Below, in pieces: positions 10,301 to 20,630 of a stretch of DNA of 64,000 nucleotides; the stretch's first letter is position 1; each line of letters begins with the position of its first letter. The DNA comes from Verrucomicrobiota bacterium (GTDB lineage: Bacteria > Verrucomicrobiota > Verrucomicrobiia > Opitutales > Opitutaceae), in contig JAEWQP010000028.1 in NCBI GenBank assembly GCA_023399155.1, positions 1-64,000 on the forward strand, read 5' to 3'. Below the pieces are notes generated by a model that had not been told where the DNA came from, made no database searches, and was given only the letters and a program-made list of their open reading frames with translations. Position numbers and translations under genes: made by a program.

Positions 10301-12820
10301 TCAGTCCCCGCTGGCGCGGCGCTTCCGATGAGCCCCGGCCAGTTCGACAAGCTCGGGATCCGCGGTTCGCTCGAGCAGGTCGAACGTGCGGTCCATCTCG
10401 AGGAACCGTGAGTAGCGCAGGGCGCTGCGGATGGCGTCGAGGTGGAGGCGGTCGCCCGTCATGGCGAAAAGCGCGGCGCGGCAATGCAGCGCGATCTCCG
10501 GGGTGCTCAGCCCGGCCTCGAGTGCGCCCTGGGCATGATCGGTGTTGAACGAGGCGAGGGCGAGTGCGGCGCGGAGGCGCGCCGTGGTGTAGCCCACGAC
10601 CGGGCCGATCTCGTCGGTGGCGAGACGCGGGCTGGTCTCGAAGCCCGGATCGAGCAGTCCGGCGAGAGGCATGGCGGCGCGGATATCCCGGGTCGCCGCC
10701 AGCGCCCCCGCGATGTCGCCCGCGCCGTACGGATTGTCGTCCATCCCGAGGAGGTCCTGCAGGCGCGGAAACACCCCGGCCTCGCCCGTCTCGGCCAGCG
10801 CGCGGCCCGCGGCGCCTGCAGCCACGATGTCCTGGCTCTTTTCCAGGATCGAGCGGAGGAGGGCGGTCTCGCCCCGCTGCTGCAGTTCGCGGGCGATCGG
10901 GTGGGCCTTGGCGACATCCGGTTCCGGTATCCACAGGGCGGCCGCGAGCAGGGCGGTGGAGTCGGGCGATGCGCGGTCGGCGATCCACGCCTCGATCGTG
11001 GCGGCGCGTGTCCGGGCGACCTCCAGATAGTGGATACCCATGTACTCGCGGGGAACGATCTCGATCTTTTTGAGTGCCGCGACGTTCTCCGGCGTGAAGG
11101 CGAGTGACGAGTCGGGCGGAAGGACGGCCCCGAACTGGGCCCATTGGTCCTGCCGGCGGGCGTCGGCGCGTTTGCCGGACTTGCGCAGGAACTCGGCGTG
11201 GAGGGCCCGGGCCTCGGCATGGTTGGGACGACGCTCGAGGATCGGGGCGAGCAGCGCGCCGGCCTCGGCGGACGCGCCCGTGGCGAGAAGGCAGCGGGCG
11301 GTGCCGATCACGGGCTCCTCGTCCTCCGGCGCGGCGGCGGCCTGCTGCCGCCAGATCACGAGCGCGCCCTTGTGCTGGCCGACGAACTCAAGGACTCGCG
11401 CGTTGGTGCGCGCGAGCCCGGAATCGTCGGGCTTGAAAAGTCGGGCCCGCTCGAAGGCCTCGCGCGCGGCGGCAAGGTGTTTCTCGCCCTCCTTGCGGGC
11501 CTTGAAGCGCAGGGGATTGAAGGCGGCGGACAGAAAGCGTTCGGTTCCGGAGGTCCTGCGATTGACGCCCTGCTGCAGGGCGGCGGCGAGTTCCGTCCAG
11601 CCGATGGTCGCGAGGACCGCGGCGTCGCTCGCGTCGCCGCTGAGCGAGGCGCGCAGGGCCGCGACGCCCTCGTCGGACTGCCCCGTGCGGAGGAATAGTG
11701 TCGCCAAGGTGCGGATACGCTCCTCGTCGAGGCTTTCGACCTTCTGCTCGCGCAGGCGGTTGATGGCGAGCCGCACCGCGCCGCTGCGCACGAGCCGGCT
11801 GATTTCGCGGTCGAGTGCGTCGGCATCGCCCGCACGCCAGCGGTCGTCGACTGCGGCGGGCGCGGGAGGATCGGCTTCCACCACGATCGTCGCGGGCTCC
11901 GGCAGGGATTTCACACGCGCCAGGTGGGCCTGCGCGAGCCGGTACTCCTCTGTGCTCACCAGGCCGCACGCGAGCACCTGCTGCATGCGCGCCACCGCCT
12001 CGGCGTCGCGTCCATCGATCGCCGCGCGTGCGGCGAGGTAATACTGGAGATCGCTCCGCCAGACGCGCTGGACCATGGGATCGGGATGCACCGCGAGTTG
12101 TTCCAGTTCCTCGGCGGGGAGCCGGCCCAGCAGAGCCTCGGCGATGGGCGCGGGCCAGACCTTGAGGCCGGCGACGTGGTCGAGGGGTTCGCGGGCACCG
12201 CTCGAGTCCGCGCCCCAGAGATGGGCTTCGACGAGGTGGGCCTGCAGTGCAGTGTAGGGCTGGGGACGATCCTTGGGCGCAAGATACCACGCCGCTCGCA
12301 TCTCGCTGCTCGCTTCGCGCCAGTCGCCCCGGACGATCGCGGCAAGTCCTGCGAGTTCGCGAGCGACCAGGAGATTCGGCATCTTCTTGCGCACGAGCCG
12401 GATCTCCTCGTTGCAGGCCTCGTCGCGTCCGGCGAACCAGAACACGCGCGCCAGCAGGAGGCGCAGACCGATGTCGTTGGGCTCGGCCTTGCGCGCCTCG
12501 ACGAGGTCGGTCGCGGCTCCCGTGTAGTCGCCGAGTGCGAGTCGAGAGGTTGCGCGCTGCACCATCAGGCGGGTGCGGGCGGCCTGGGCGAGATCGGCGT
12601 TCTGAAGCATCTCGCTCGCGGCGGTCTGGCGCTCCGTCTCGCGACGCATCACGCGTTCGTAGACGGGCGGCGCCGGAGGAAGTCCGGTCAAGTCGTAAGC
12701 CGCCGCGGTCTTGCGTGCGGCGGAGGCGGGGGAGGGGACGACCTGGAGCGCGCTCAACGCGAGGGCGAGGGCAGGCAGCGCGCGGGCACAGGCAGGGCGG
12801 AGTCGGGGCAGGCGGGGCAC
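10301..12820 (-). CDS. Exported or membrane-anchored TPR/HEAT-like repeat protein, unknown function
   Basis: About 839 residues if started at the GTG at 12820, which puts a basic stretch and the hydrophobic run ALPALALALSALQVV, then ASAARK, at the N-terminus as a signal peptide. The open frame continues to 12967 but would then overlap the start of the divergent gene and add low-complexity sequence. Residues about 60-560 are alpha-helical TPR-like units (for example RLALGDYTGAATDLVEARK, LFLRTGQSDEGVAALRASL). Residues about 600-830 look like HEAT-type repeats (ALAETGEAGVFPRLQDLL, GDIAGALAATRDIRAAMPLA). No catalytic motif is seen. Likely a periplasmic scaffold; the partner is unknown. Confidence 0.7.
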   Translation of the reverse strand: MPRLPRLRPACARALPALALALSALQVVPSPASAARKTAAAYDLTGLPPAPPVYERVMRRETERQTAASEMLQNADLAQAARTRLMVQRATSRLALGDYTGAATDLVEARKAEPNDIGLRLLLARVFWFAGRDEACNEEIRLVRKKMPNLLVARELAGLAAIVRGDWREASSEMRAAWYLAPKDRPQPYTALQAHLVEAHLWGADSSGAREPLDHVAGLKVWPAPIAEALLGRLPAEELEQLAVHPDPMVQRVWRSDLQYYLAARAAIDGRDAEAVARMQQVLACGLVSTEEYRLAQAHLARVKSLPEPATIVVEADPPAPAAVDDRWRAGDADALDREISRLVRSGAVRLAINRLREQKVESLDEERIRTLATLFLRTGQSDEGVAALRASLSGDASDAAVLATIGWTELAAALQQGVNRRTSGTERFLSAAFNPLRFKARKEGEKHLAAAREAFERARLFKPDDSGLARTNARVLEFVGQHKGALVIWRQQAAAAPEDEEPVIGTARCLLATGASAEAGALLAPILERRPNHAEARALHAEFLRKSGKRADARRQDQWAQFGAVLPPDSSLAFTPENVAALKKIEIVPREYMGIHYLEVARTRAATIEAWIADRASPDSTALLAAALWIPEPDVAKAHPIARELQQRGETALLRSILEKSQDIVAAGAAGRALAETGEAGVFPRLQDLLGMDDNPYGAGDIAGALAATRDIRAAMPLAGLLDPGFETSPRLATDEIGPVVGYTTARLRAALALASFNTDHAQGALEAGLSTPEIALHCRAALFAMTGDRLHLDAIRSALRYSRFLEMDRTFDLLERTADPELVELAGAHRKRRASGD

Positions 12821-12965
12821 GGGGTGGTGATGATGTCGGCTCTGCGGGCGGCCGCGACGTTCAGAGGAGGCGCGGCTCCCGCGGGTCGGGGAAGCGCGCG
12901 ATTCTACAACCGAATGGGCGTTTACTTCGTGCGGGGCTTGGCGCACGTTTCGCATTCCTTGCGCC

Positions 12966-14366
12966 ATGGACTATTCGGAGATCCGTTCCGCTCTCGATGC
13001 CCAGACACTCTTTGAAGACAAGACGTGGCGGCTCTCGCCGCACGCCTGGTCGCTGACGGCCGAACAGGTTGGGGAACTCGAGCGCATCGGGCGCGCGTGT
13101 CTGGAATTCTACCAGGCCCTGGAGACGCTCTACCTGCGCAGCGCATCCGGTCGCAGTCTGCTGCGCAACCGGGTGCTTGTCGCGCCCTGGGCGGCCGAAT
13201 ACCTCGACCGCGGCAAACCGACGTGGCTCGCGGAGCTCTCGCGCCTGCCGCGGCTGCGCGGCGTGGTGCCGCCCGTGATCCGGCCGGACCTGCTGCTCAC
13301 GGATGATGGCTTTGCGTTGACGGAACTCGACTCGGTGCCGGGTGGCATCGGCCTGACCGCTTTCCTCAATCGACTCTACCGCGACGACGCGGGTGCCGCC
13401 GGCGGCTCCATCCTCGGTGCCGCGGACGAGATGATCACGCACTTCTACGACGCGCTCACTGCGGGGCGGCCGGCCTCGCCGGCGCCGCTCGTCGCCATCG
13501 TCGTGAGCGCCGAGGCGGCGACCTACCGGCCGGAGATGGACTGGCTGGCCATGCAACTGCAGCGACTCGGCCGGCGCGTCCACACCGTGTCGCCGGAGGA
13601 GGTGTTTCCGCTCGGCGGCGTGCTGCACTGCGACCTCGAGGGCACGCCGGAGAAGGTGGACGTCCTGTATCGGTTTTTTGAACTCTTCGACCTCGAGAAC
13701 ATCCCGACGCGCCAGTTCATGCTCGATGCATGGCAGCAGGACGAGCTCGTCATCGCCCCCGCCTTCCGTCCGTTTCTCGAGGAAAAACTCGGGCTCGCGC
13801 TCTTCCATCACCACCTGCTGCGCGATTTCTGGTCGGAAAACCTCTCGCGCGACGGATTCAAGGTCCTGCAGAAGCTCATCCCGCGCTCGTGGGTCGTCGA
13901 CCCCGCGCCCCTCCCGCCGAGCGCCGTGCTGGACGGCCCGCTCGTGGGCGGGCGGCTGATGAACGACTGGCGCGACCTGGCCAACGCCTCGCAGAAGGAG
14001 CGCGACCTGATCCTGAAGATCTCCGGCTTCCACGAGGAGGCCTGGGGCGCGCGCAGCGTGCTGCTGGGAAGCGATTGCTCGCGCGAGGAATGGCAGGCCG
14101 GCGTGGAGGCGGCGCTCAAAGTTGGCTCGAACCACCTGCACGTCTTGCAGGAGTATCGCAAGCCGCGCCGGTTGAAGCATCCGCTCTTCTCGCCCGACGG
14201 CTCGGCGGTGCACGAGGCCCAGGGGCGGCTCAGGCTGTGTCCCTACTACTTCGTTGTCGGCGGTGAGGCGCGGCTCTCCGGCGCGCTCGCGACCTTCTGT
14301 CCGCCCGACAAGAAGATCATCCACGGCATGGTGGATGCGGCCATGCTGCCGTGTGTGCGGCCGTAG
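12966..14366 (+). CDS. Uncharacterised protein, possibly ATP-grasp-like
   Basis: 466 residues, well coded throughout, starting MDYSEIRSALDAQTLFEDKT. I do not recognise a named family. The segment LLTDDGFALTELDSVPGGIG (about 117-136) resembles the acidic-loop and glycine pattern of circularly permuted ATP-grasp and glutathionylspermidine-synthase-like proteins, and KISGFHEEAWGARSV (about 352-366) could be a nucleotide-binding strand. The resemblance is weak. No signal peptide or membrane segment is seen, so it is probably cytoplasmic. The gene lies 57 bp upstream of the sigma-54 regulator on the same strand and may be co-transcribed with it; it is divergent from the TPR gene. Confidence 0.55.
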   Translation: MDYSEIRSALDAQTLFEDKTWRLSPHAWSLTAEQVGELERIGRACLEFYQALETLYLRSASGRSLLRNRVLVAPWAAEYLDRGKPTWLAELSRLPRLRGVVPPVIRPDLLLTDDGFALTELDSVPGGIGLTAFLNRLYRDDAGAAGGSILGAADEMITHFYDALTAGRPASPAPLVAIVVSAEAATYRPEMDWLAMQLQRLGRRVHTVSPEEVFPLGGVLHCDLEGTPEKVDVLYRFFELFDLENIPTRQFMLDAWQQDELVIAPAFRPFLEEKLGLALFHHHLLRDFWSENLSRDGFKVLQKLIPRSWVVDPAPLPPSAVLDGPLVGGRLMNDWRDLANASQKERDLILKISGFHEEAWGARSVLLGSDCSREEWQAGVEAALKVGSNHLHVLQEYRKPRRLKHPLFSPDGSAVHEAQGRLRLCPYYFVVGGEARLSGALATFCPPDKKIIHGMVDAAMLPCVRP

Positions 14367-14423
14367 AAACCACGTTGACCCTCTGGCCCGATATCCGCTG
14401 CATCGAGGGCTGTTCCTCTGACA

Positions 14424-15932
<1,509 letters not shown>

Positions 15933-16041
15933 TCGCCGCCCGGACACGGCATCCGGCCGCGCCCGGAATTCGCGCTGCGCCATCAGGCGCGCAGGATGGA
16001 GCCCGTTTTCCGACCGGCCCGGTGCCGGCGCGTGTCGGCCC

Positions 16042-16553
16042 TTGAATCGTCAATCAACCCGGCCACAGAAACGACAGAGACCGCAGAGTTCCTGGCAGGA
16101 ATTTACGGAGCTCGTTCAGAGTTCGGGCCTCAACGTGTCGATCGCCCAGGACGTAAAGCGCTCGGGACTCACCTTCGCGGACCTCGTTGTCCAACGGCGG
16201 GGTTTCAGGGTCGGCGACGGGGCACGGAACCGACCCTTGAGGGAAATCCTTCAGGGAATCGCAGGAAGGCGCGCCGGAAACTGCTCGCGACGGTTGCCAA
16301 CCGGCCGGCGATTTGCATCGTGGCGGCCATGCCCGACGCGGAGATCCTGGGTGACCATGCCGCGGCGGTTCCGATCCAGGAGCCGCCGGCGCCGCGCCGT
16401 CGCCTGCGGGGTCCGATCCAGCAGAAGATCGATCTGTTCTTCGTCGATCGTCGCGGCGGCCAGCGCGATCACGACGAGCCGGTCTACAACGGGCAGGGGC
16501 AGGCGCGCCGCCGCTCGGTGCGGCCCGGGACGATGCTGAACATGGTGGCCTGA
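16042..16553 (+). pseudogene. Frameshifted small gene or remnant, function unknown
   Basis: This region between the sigma-54 regulator and the HDOD gene shows codon bias in two frames. Frame 1 (about 16090-16260) reads SWQEFTELVQSSGLNVSIAQ then DVKRSGLTFADLVVQRRGF and LREILQGI. The adjacent frame (about 16260-16553) reads RKARRKLLATVANRPAICIV, then MPDAEILGDHAAAVPIQEPP and IQQKIDLFFVDRRGG to a stop at 16551. The third codon positions are mostly G/C in both parts, so a single gene broken by an indel near 16250-16270 is plausible. The 5' edge overlaps a dispersed CACAGAAACGACAGAGACC repeat. Alternatively only a 74-residue protein from the ATG at 16329 is made. No domain recognised. Confidence 0.4.
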
Positions 16554-16590
16554 GCCGGACGCCTTAGCGTCACGGCATTCTGGATACCTT

Positions 16591-17433
16591 CTAGAGGTCG
16601 CTCGTCGCGATCTCGAGCAGCGTGAACTTGCCCTCGGTCTCCTCGAGGATTTCGCGGTACTCGTCGGAGGGCAGGCTGAGCATCGTCGCGACCAGCGGAT
16701 CCGGTTCCGGGACGGGCTCGCCGTCCTTCGGGGGATGGATGATCGCCTCCATGATGCTGCGCGCGACGTGGAGCAGGCACGCGAGCTTGCCGTGCGCGAG
16801 GCAGTCGAGCGGCTCGAACTGGCACCGCACCGGCTCGACGATCTCCTCCGGGAAGTTCCATTGCCGCAACACGTAGGCGCCGACCTCGGCGTGGGTCACG
16901 CCGAGCAGGCGTACGTCGCGCTCGTCGACCCGTCCGGCCGGCAGCGGCATCTTGTTCGCGCAAAGTTGCTTGTCGACAAACACCATGCCGACGCTGTGGA
17001 GCAGGCCGATCGTGTAAGCGGTGCGCTTCTCGCCCTGCACGAGCAGGGGCGCGAGTGCGTTCATCGCCAGGGCGCAGGCGAGCGAGCGCCGCCAGAGTTC
17101 GCCGGCCTCCAGGCCGAAAGCCCGCAGCGGCGTGCGCATCAACTGGGCGAACGCGAGGAGCGAGACGATGCGATAGACCTCGTCGTAGCCCAGGTAGGTG
17201 ACGGCGTCCTCGATGTTGGTGATGCGAAAGCCGGGGCTGAAGTAGGCCGTGTTGCTTGTGCGGATCATCCGCGCCGCCATCGCTGTATCCAAACGGATGA
17301 GATCGAGGATGTCATCCGGGTTGGTGTTCGCGTCCTCGATCAGGAGTTGCAGCTTGGGGAGAATCTGCGGGGCGACGCTGAGCATTTTTATCTGCTCGTC
17401 GACCGATGAAAGGATGAGCGCGGAGATCGCCAT
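16591..17433 (-). CDS. HDOD domain protein
   Basis: 280 residues from the ATG at 17433; the frame runs on to 17496 but the extra 21 residues look unconserved. The HDOD fold is shown by LPKLQLLIEDANTNPDDILD, IRLDTAMAARMIRTSNTAYF, ITNIEDAVTYLGYDEVYRIV and, later, AYTIGLLHSVGMVFVDK, GVTHAEVGAYVLRQWNFPEEIV. HDOD proteins are cytoplasmic and act in signalling, often in chemotaxis, motility or cyclic-di-GMP networks, without confirmed phosphodiesterase activity; the HD pair is not intact here (LLHSVG). No other domain is attached. Convergent with the frameshifted gene. Confidence 0.88.
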   Translation of the reverse strand: MAISALILSSVDEQIKMLSVAPQILPKLQLLIEDANTNPDDILDLIRLDTAMAARMIRTSNTAYFSPGFRITNIEDAVTYLGYDEVYRIVSLLAFAQLMRTPLRAFGLEAGELWRRSLACALAMNALAPLLVQGEKRTAYTIGLLHSVGMVFVDKQLCANKMPLPAGRVDERDVRLLGVTHAEVGAYVLRQWNFPEEIVEPVRCQFEPLDCLAHGKLACLLHVARSIMEAIIHPPKDGEPVPEPDPLVATMLSLPSDEYREILEETEGKFTLLEIATSDL

Positions 17434-17646
17434 GGGTGAGGGCTTCAGGTTCCACAACGACCCGGGTCTTCGCGTGCTTGAGACGATTCCCTGCAATTAC
17501 AGCGTAAACCGTGTGCGTCTCTGGAGGTCAGCGGGTTGGATCAGGCAATGATCGCCTCCCGAAGGGGAGATAACACTCTATTTACGTTTGCGGAAAGCAC
17601 GGGGGCGTGCTCTATCGCCCCGTACCCCGCCGCAGCTTTTCCGCCC

Positions 17647-18981
17647 ATGAAGATTTTTTCCCTTCCCGCGTCGATGGTTGCGTTGTTCGTCGTCATCGCG
17701 GTCCTGATCTCGGCTCCACCGCTACCGGTCGACGTGGTCTCGGCAGGCGTGCTCGATGACAAAGCGCTCGAATCCGAGGCACGGCGCGGCGAGCAACTCG
17801 CCCAGAAGCTTGGCGTGACCGAGGTGCTGGGTCCGCTCGCACCGATCGCGTTGTCGCCGTTCTTCGCGCTGACGTTCATGTCTGGCGCCTCGCTTCTCGC
17901 CGAGACAGGGATGGTGCCCGATGCGATCGCGAACAACGCGCTGCTCGGGGCGGGCAGTCCGCTCAACAACGGCATGGTCTTCGCGGGCCTGCTCGCGCTC
18001 ACCGTACTCACGACGCTGCCCAAGCTGACGAAGGTGACGAAACCCGTGGCGCAGGTGATCGACCAGGTGGAGGCGCATTCGGGGATCATCGCGATCCTGG
18101 CCGTGCAGGCGCTCTCGCGCATGAATCTGGGCGACGCGCCGCAGGAGTCGGCTTCGGTCACGCTCATCCAGGCCGGGTTCATCACCTTCACGACGAGCAC
18201 GGCGCTGATGGTGTTTTCCGCGATCAACATCTTCGTGATCAACACGGTGAAGTTCTTCTTCGAGATGATGATCTTCCTTTCGCCGTTCCCGACGGTGGAT
18301 GCGATTTTCGAGGCGGCAAACAAGGCCGCGGCCGGCGCCCTGCTGGCGATCTATGTCTGGAGTCCGTTCGCCGCGACCGTGATCAACCTCGCGATCTTCG
18401 GCATCGCGCTGCTGCTGTTTGCCTGGGTGCGGCGCCGCGTCGTCTACTTGCGCGCGGTGTTCGGCGACCCGATCCTCGGCTGGCTGGCGGAGGCGGTGTT
18501 CCGCCGGCCGGCGCCCACGCTCACCTCGACACGGCTCACTGGCGCGCTCGCCGAACTGTACCCGCAACCGACCGTCGTGTTGAAAGCCTTCGTCGGAAAG
18601 CGCTTCGGCGGCCTGCGCATGAAGACGCGCGGCTTCCTCGTCCAGGCCGACGGCAAGCTGGCCTTCGCCGCCCGTCGCCTGTTCCAGGCCCCGCGGGTCA
18701 TCCCGCTGCCCGTCGCCGGGCATGCGGTCCGGATCGAGGCGGGCTTCCTGGCCAATGCGGTGGTCGTCGAGAACGACGTCGGTGATGTCGCGGCGCGTGT
18801 TGTCTTCAGTCGCCGATACAGCTGCCTCATCGAGGATCTCCGCCGGCAGCTCGGCGCGCGCACCGACGTCGCCGCCGACACCTGTGCGCCGCAGACCGCG
18901 GGGATGATGGCGGTGAGCCGGTCGATGGGCGAGGCGGTCAAGGGTGGCAATCGCGAGGCCCTGCGGGCCGAACTCTCCTGA
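17647..18981 (+). CDS. Polytopic membrane protein, unknown function
   Basis: 444 residues from the ATG at 17647 (MKIFSLPASMVALFVVIAVL). An N-terminal signal or anchor is followed by several hydrophobic segments up to about residue 270 (IALSPFFALTFMSGASLL, GMVFAGLLALTVLTTLP, IINLAIFGIALLLFAWV-type stretch), then a soluble C-terminal part of about 170 residues. Residues about 60-150 faintly resemble DUF4126-type membrane proteins (a short DQVEAHSG loop between helices); that is a weak guess. It ends 10 bp before the next gene, so the two are probably one operon. No family assigned. Confidence 0.65.
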   Translation: MKIFSLPASMVALFVVIAVLISAPPLPVDVVSAGVLDDKALESEARRGEQLAQKLGVTEVLGPLAPIALSPFFALTFMSGASLLAETGMVPDAIANNALLGAGSPLNNGMVFAGLLALTVLTTLPKLTKVTKPVAQVIDQVEAHSGIIAILAVQALSRMNLGDAPQESASVTLIQAGFITFTTSTALMVFSAINIFVINTVKFFFEMMIFLSPFPTVDAIFEAANKAAAGALLAIYVWSPFAATVINLAIFGIALLLFAWVRRRVVYLRAVFGDPILGWLAEAVFRRPAPTLTSTRLTGALAELYPQPTVVLKAFVGKRFGGLRMKTRGFLVQADGKLAFAARRLFQAPRVIPLPVAGHAVRIEAGFLANAVVVENDVGDVAARVVFSRRYSCLIEDLRRQLGARTDVAADTCAPQTAGMMAVSRSMGEAVKGGNREALRAELS

Positions 18982-18991
18982 GCCGGGCGTG

Positions 18992-20401
18992 ATGATGCGA
19001 ACACCCGGGGCCCGCCTGCGCCGCCATGGCGCGACGCTGCTGGCAGCGGCGGCCGGATTGGCCTGCGCGATGCCCGGCAGCGGGGAGCCTCCGGAGCCGC
19101 CCGCGCTGTTCGCGCCGGTCGACCTCGAGGTGATCGACGTCGACGCCACGGTGGCGATCGCCTCCAAGGCCGGCGCGCATGTGCCCATCGTTCTGATACA
19201 CGACCCCGGCGTGGCCCTCGTCGTCTCGGGCGCATTCGATACTGCGTTTGTCGAGACCCGCGGACGATTTCTCGACCTGATGGAGGCGCACCTGGGCGCA
19301 CGCGTGCTGGATGCGGCCGCGGTGGGCTCGCAGGCATTTCGGGATTTTCGTGCGGATTTCCAGGCGGCGAACACACGAGTGCCGGTCTCACCGGCGCTGG
19401 CGCAGACCTGGGCACGGGGATTCGACGGCGAACCGGTGCGCGATCGCATCCACCGCCTGCTGCACGCACTCGAGCGCGACGAGCTGATCGGTGAACTGCG
19501 GCCGGCGTCCTCGGTCTTTGTCGTCACTCCCGGGGCTTCCGAATCGGCGCGGACGTGGGGCGAGGTCGCGCCGCGTGCGCGGGCCGTCGATCCATCGGCT
19601 GTGTTGAGCGTGCCCGCGGCGGGGGAGTTGTTGCGTCGCAGGGCCGACCCGCTGGATCGCGCGGCGGAGGGCTTTCTTGCCGGCATGCTCCGCCCCAATG
19701 TGACCGAGGACCGGCATCTCTCCGGTCTGCTGCTGCGGGAGCGTCTGGGTGACGCCGTCGTGCATCGCACCGTGGTGCGGGGCGAGCGGCTCGCGGTGGC
19801 CGGCCGACCGGTCGACGCATGGGCCGGGCTCGCCCTCGAGCAGCTGGCGCGGACCGGTATCCGTCCTTTGGATGCGCCGCCGGCGGCGGAGACCGGGACG
19901 CAGGCTGCCCCGGACCTGCCGGCGCGATCGGCAGTTCACGTGCCCGGCGCCCGGCCCGCATGGGCGTGGTGGCTCGGGGGAGTTGCGGCTCTTCTGGCAG
20001 CCGCGGCGACGGTCTACGCTGTCGTTTCAGCCCGACGGCGCGCGCGCGGCGGAGTCGTTGTCCTGACCGGCTCGTCCGCGATTCCCGGTGGAGGCGTGGT
20101 CGCGCAACCGTTGCGAGCGTGGAGCGATCGCGTCCTGCGCGCGCTTTTCACGCAACGCTCGGTGCTCCTCGCCAACGAGCAGGCGGCGAGCCGCCGCGTG
20201 GAGGAGATGGAGGAGCGGCTGGCGCGCCTGCAGCCTGCGATCGCGGAGAAGATTCGCGGTTACGAGCTGCGGATCGCGGCGCTCGAAAAGGATATCGCCG
20301 AGCGCGACGCGGAGACGCGCGAACTGCTCCGTGCCAAGCTCGTGCTCGCGCGCAAAGAGCTTGAGGCCGAGGTCACCCGCAATCGGTTGACGTGGAACTA
20401 G
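18992..20401 (+). CDS. Membrane-anchored coiled-coil protein, unknown function
   Basis: 469 residues from the ATG at 18992 (a GTG lies one codon upstream). It begins with a basic, hydrophobic signal (LRRHGATLLAAAAGLACAMP), then an extracytoplasmic domain of about 300 residues, a transmembrane helix (WAWWLGGVAALLAAAATVYAVV, about residue 330) and a cytoplasmic C-terminal coiled coil (RRVEEMEERLARLQPAIAEK and onward). The N-terminal domain has a TPM-like look (DVDATVAIASKAGAHVPIVL) but I cannot assign it. Couples with the preceding membrane protein. The final codon and stop (AAC TAG) are contiguous with the family B repeat, as at 30916. Confidence 0.65.
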   Translation: MMRTPGARLRRHGATLLAAAAGLACAMPGSGEPPEPPALFAPVDLEVIDVDATVAIASKAGAHVPIVLIHDPGVALVVSGAFDTAFVETRGRFLDLMEAHLGARVLDAAAVGSQAFRDFRADFQAANTRVPVSPALAQTWARGFDGEPVRDRIHRLLHALERDELIGELRPASSVFVVTPGASESARTWGEVAPRARAVDPSAVLSVPAAGELLRRRADPLDRAAEGFLAGMLRPNVTEDRHLSGLLLRERLGDAVVHRTVVRGERLAVAGRPVDAWAGLALEQLARTGIRPLDAPPAAETGTQAAPDLPARSAVHVPGARPAWAWWLGGVAALLAAAATVYAVVSARRRARGGVVVLTGSSAIPGGGVVAQPLRAWSDRVLRALFTQRSVLLANEQAASRRVEEMEERLARLQPAIAEKIRGYELRIAALEKDIAERDAETRELLRAKLVLARKELEAEVTRNRLTWN

Positions 20402-20610
20402 GGCGTGTTTCGAGCCCTGGGGTCGGGTGCAGAAACGATCGACCAGCCTCTGAAATGGAGGGCTGGGATCCTGCCTGCGCGCCGCCGCGCGCGGCGGCGA
20501 ATGCAGAAGGCAGAAGGGTGAATGCAGCATGCCGCCGGGCTCGGAATCGTTCTCGTTCTCTTTCTCGATTCGGGCGTGTTTCGAGCCCTGGGGGCCGGTG
20601 CACATCAGCC
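20396..20610. repeat. Family B repeat cluster, copies 1 and 2
   Basis: Direct repeats GGGCGTGTTTCGAGCCCTGG at 20401-20420 and 20572-20591 flank about 150 bp. That interval holds GACCAGCCTCTGAAATGGAG, an 18-bp GC palindrome (20481-20498) and ATCGTTCTCGTTCTCTTTCT (about 20547). The same order of elements occurs at 30916-31170. The first copy begins inside the stop codon of the upstream gene (AACTAGGGCGTG). The 229-bp gap to the next gene holds nothing else. Confidence 0.8.
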
Positions 20611-20630
20611 GGGGCCGCGAACGCGGCGCT

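Noticed and set aside
9948..10331. Frame encoding LFLFLFLFL, resembling a membrane helix
   Set aside because: Arises from TTTCTC repeats and REP sequence; no ribosome site and no codon bias on either side.
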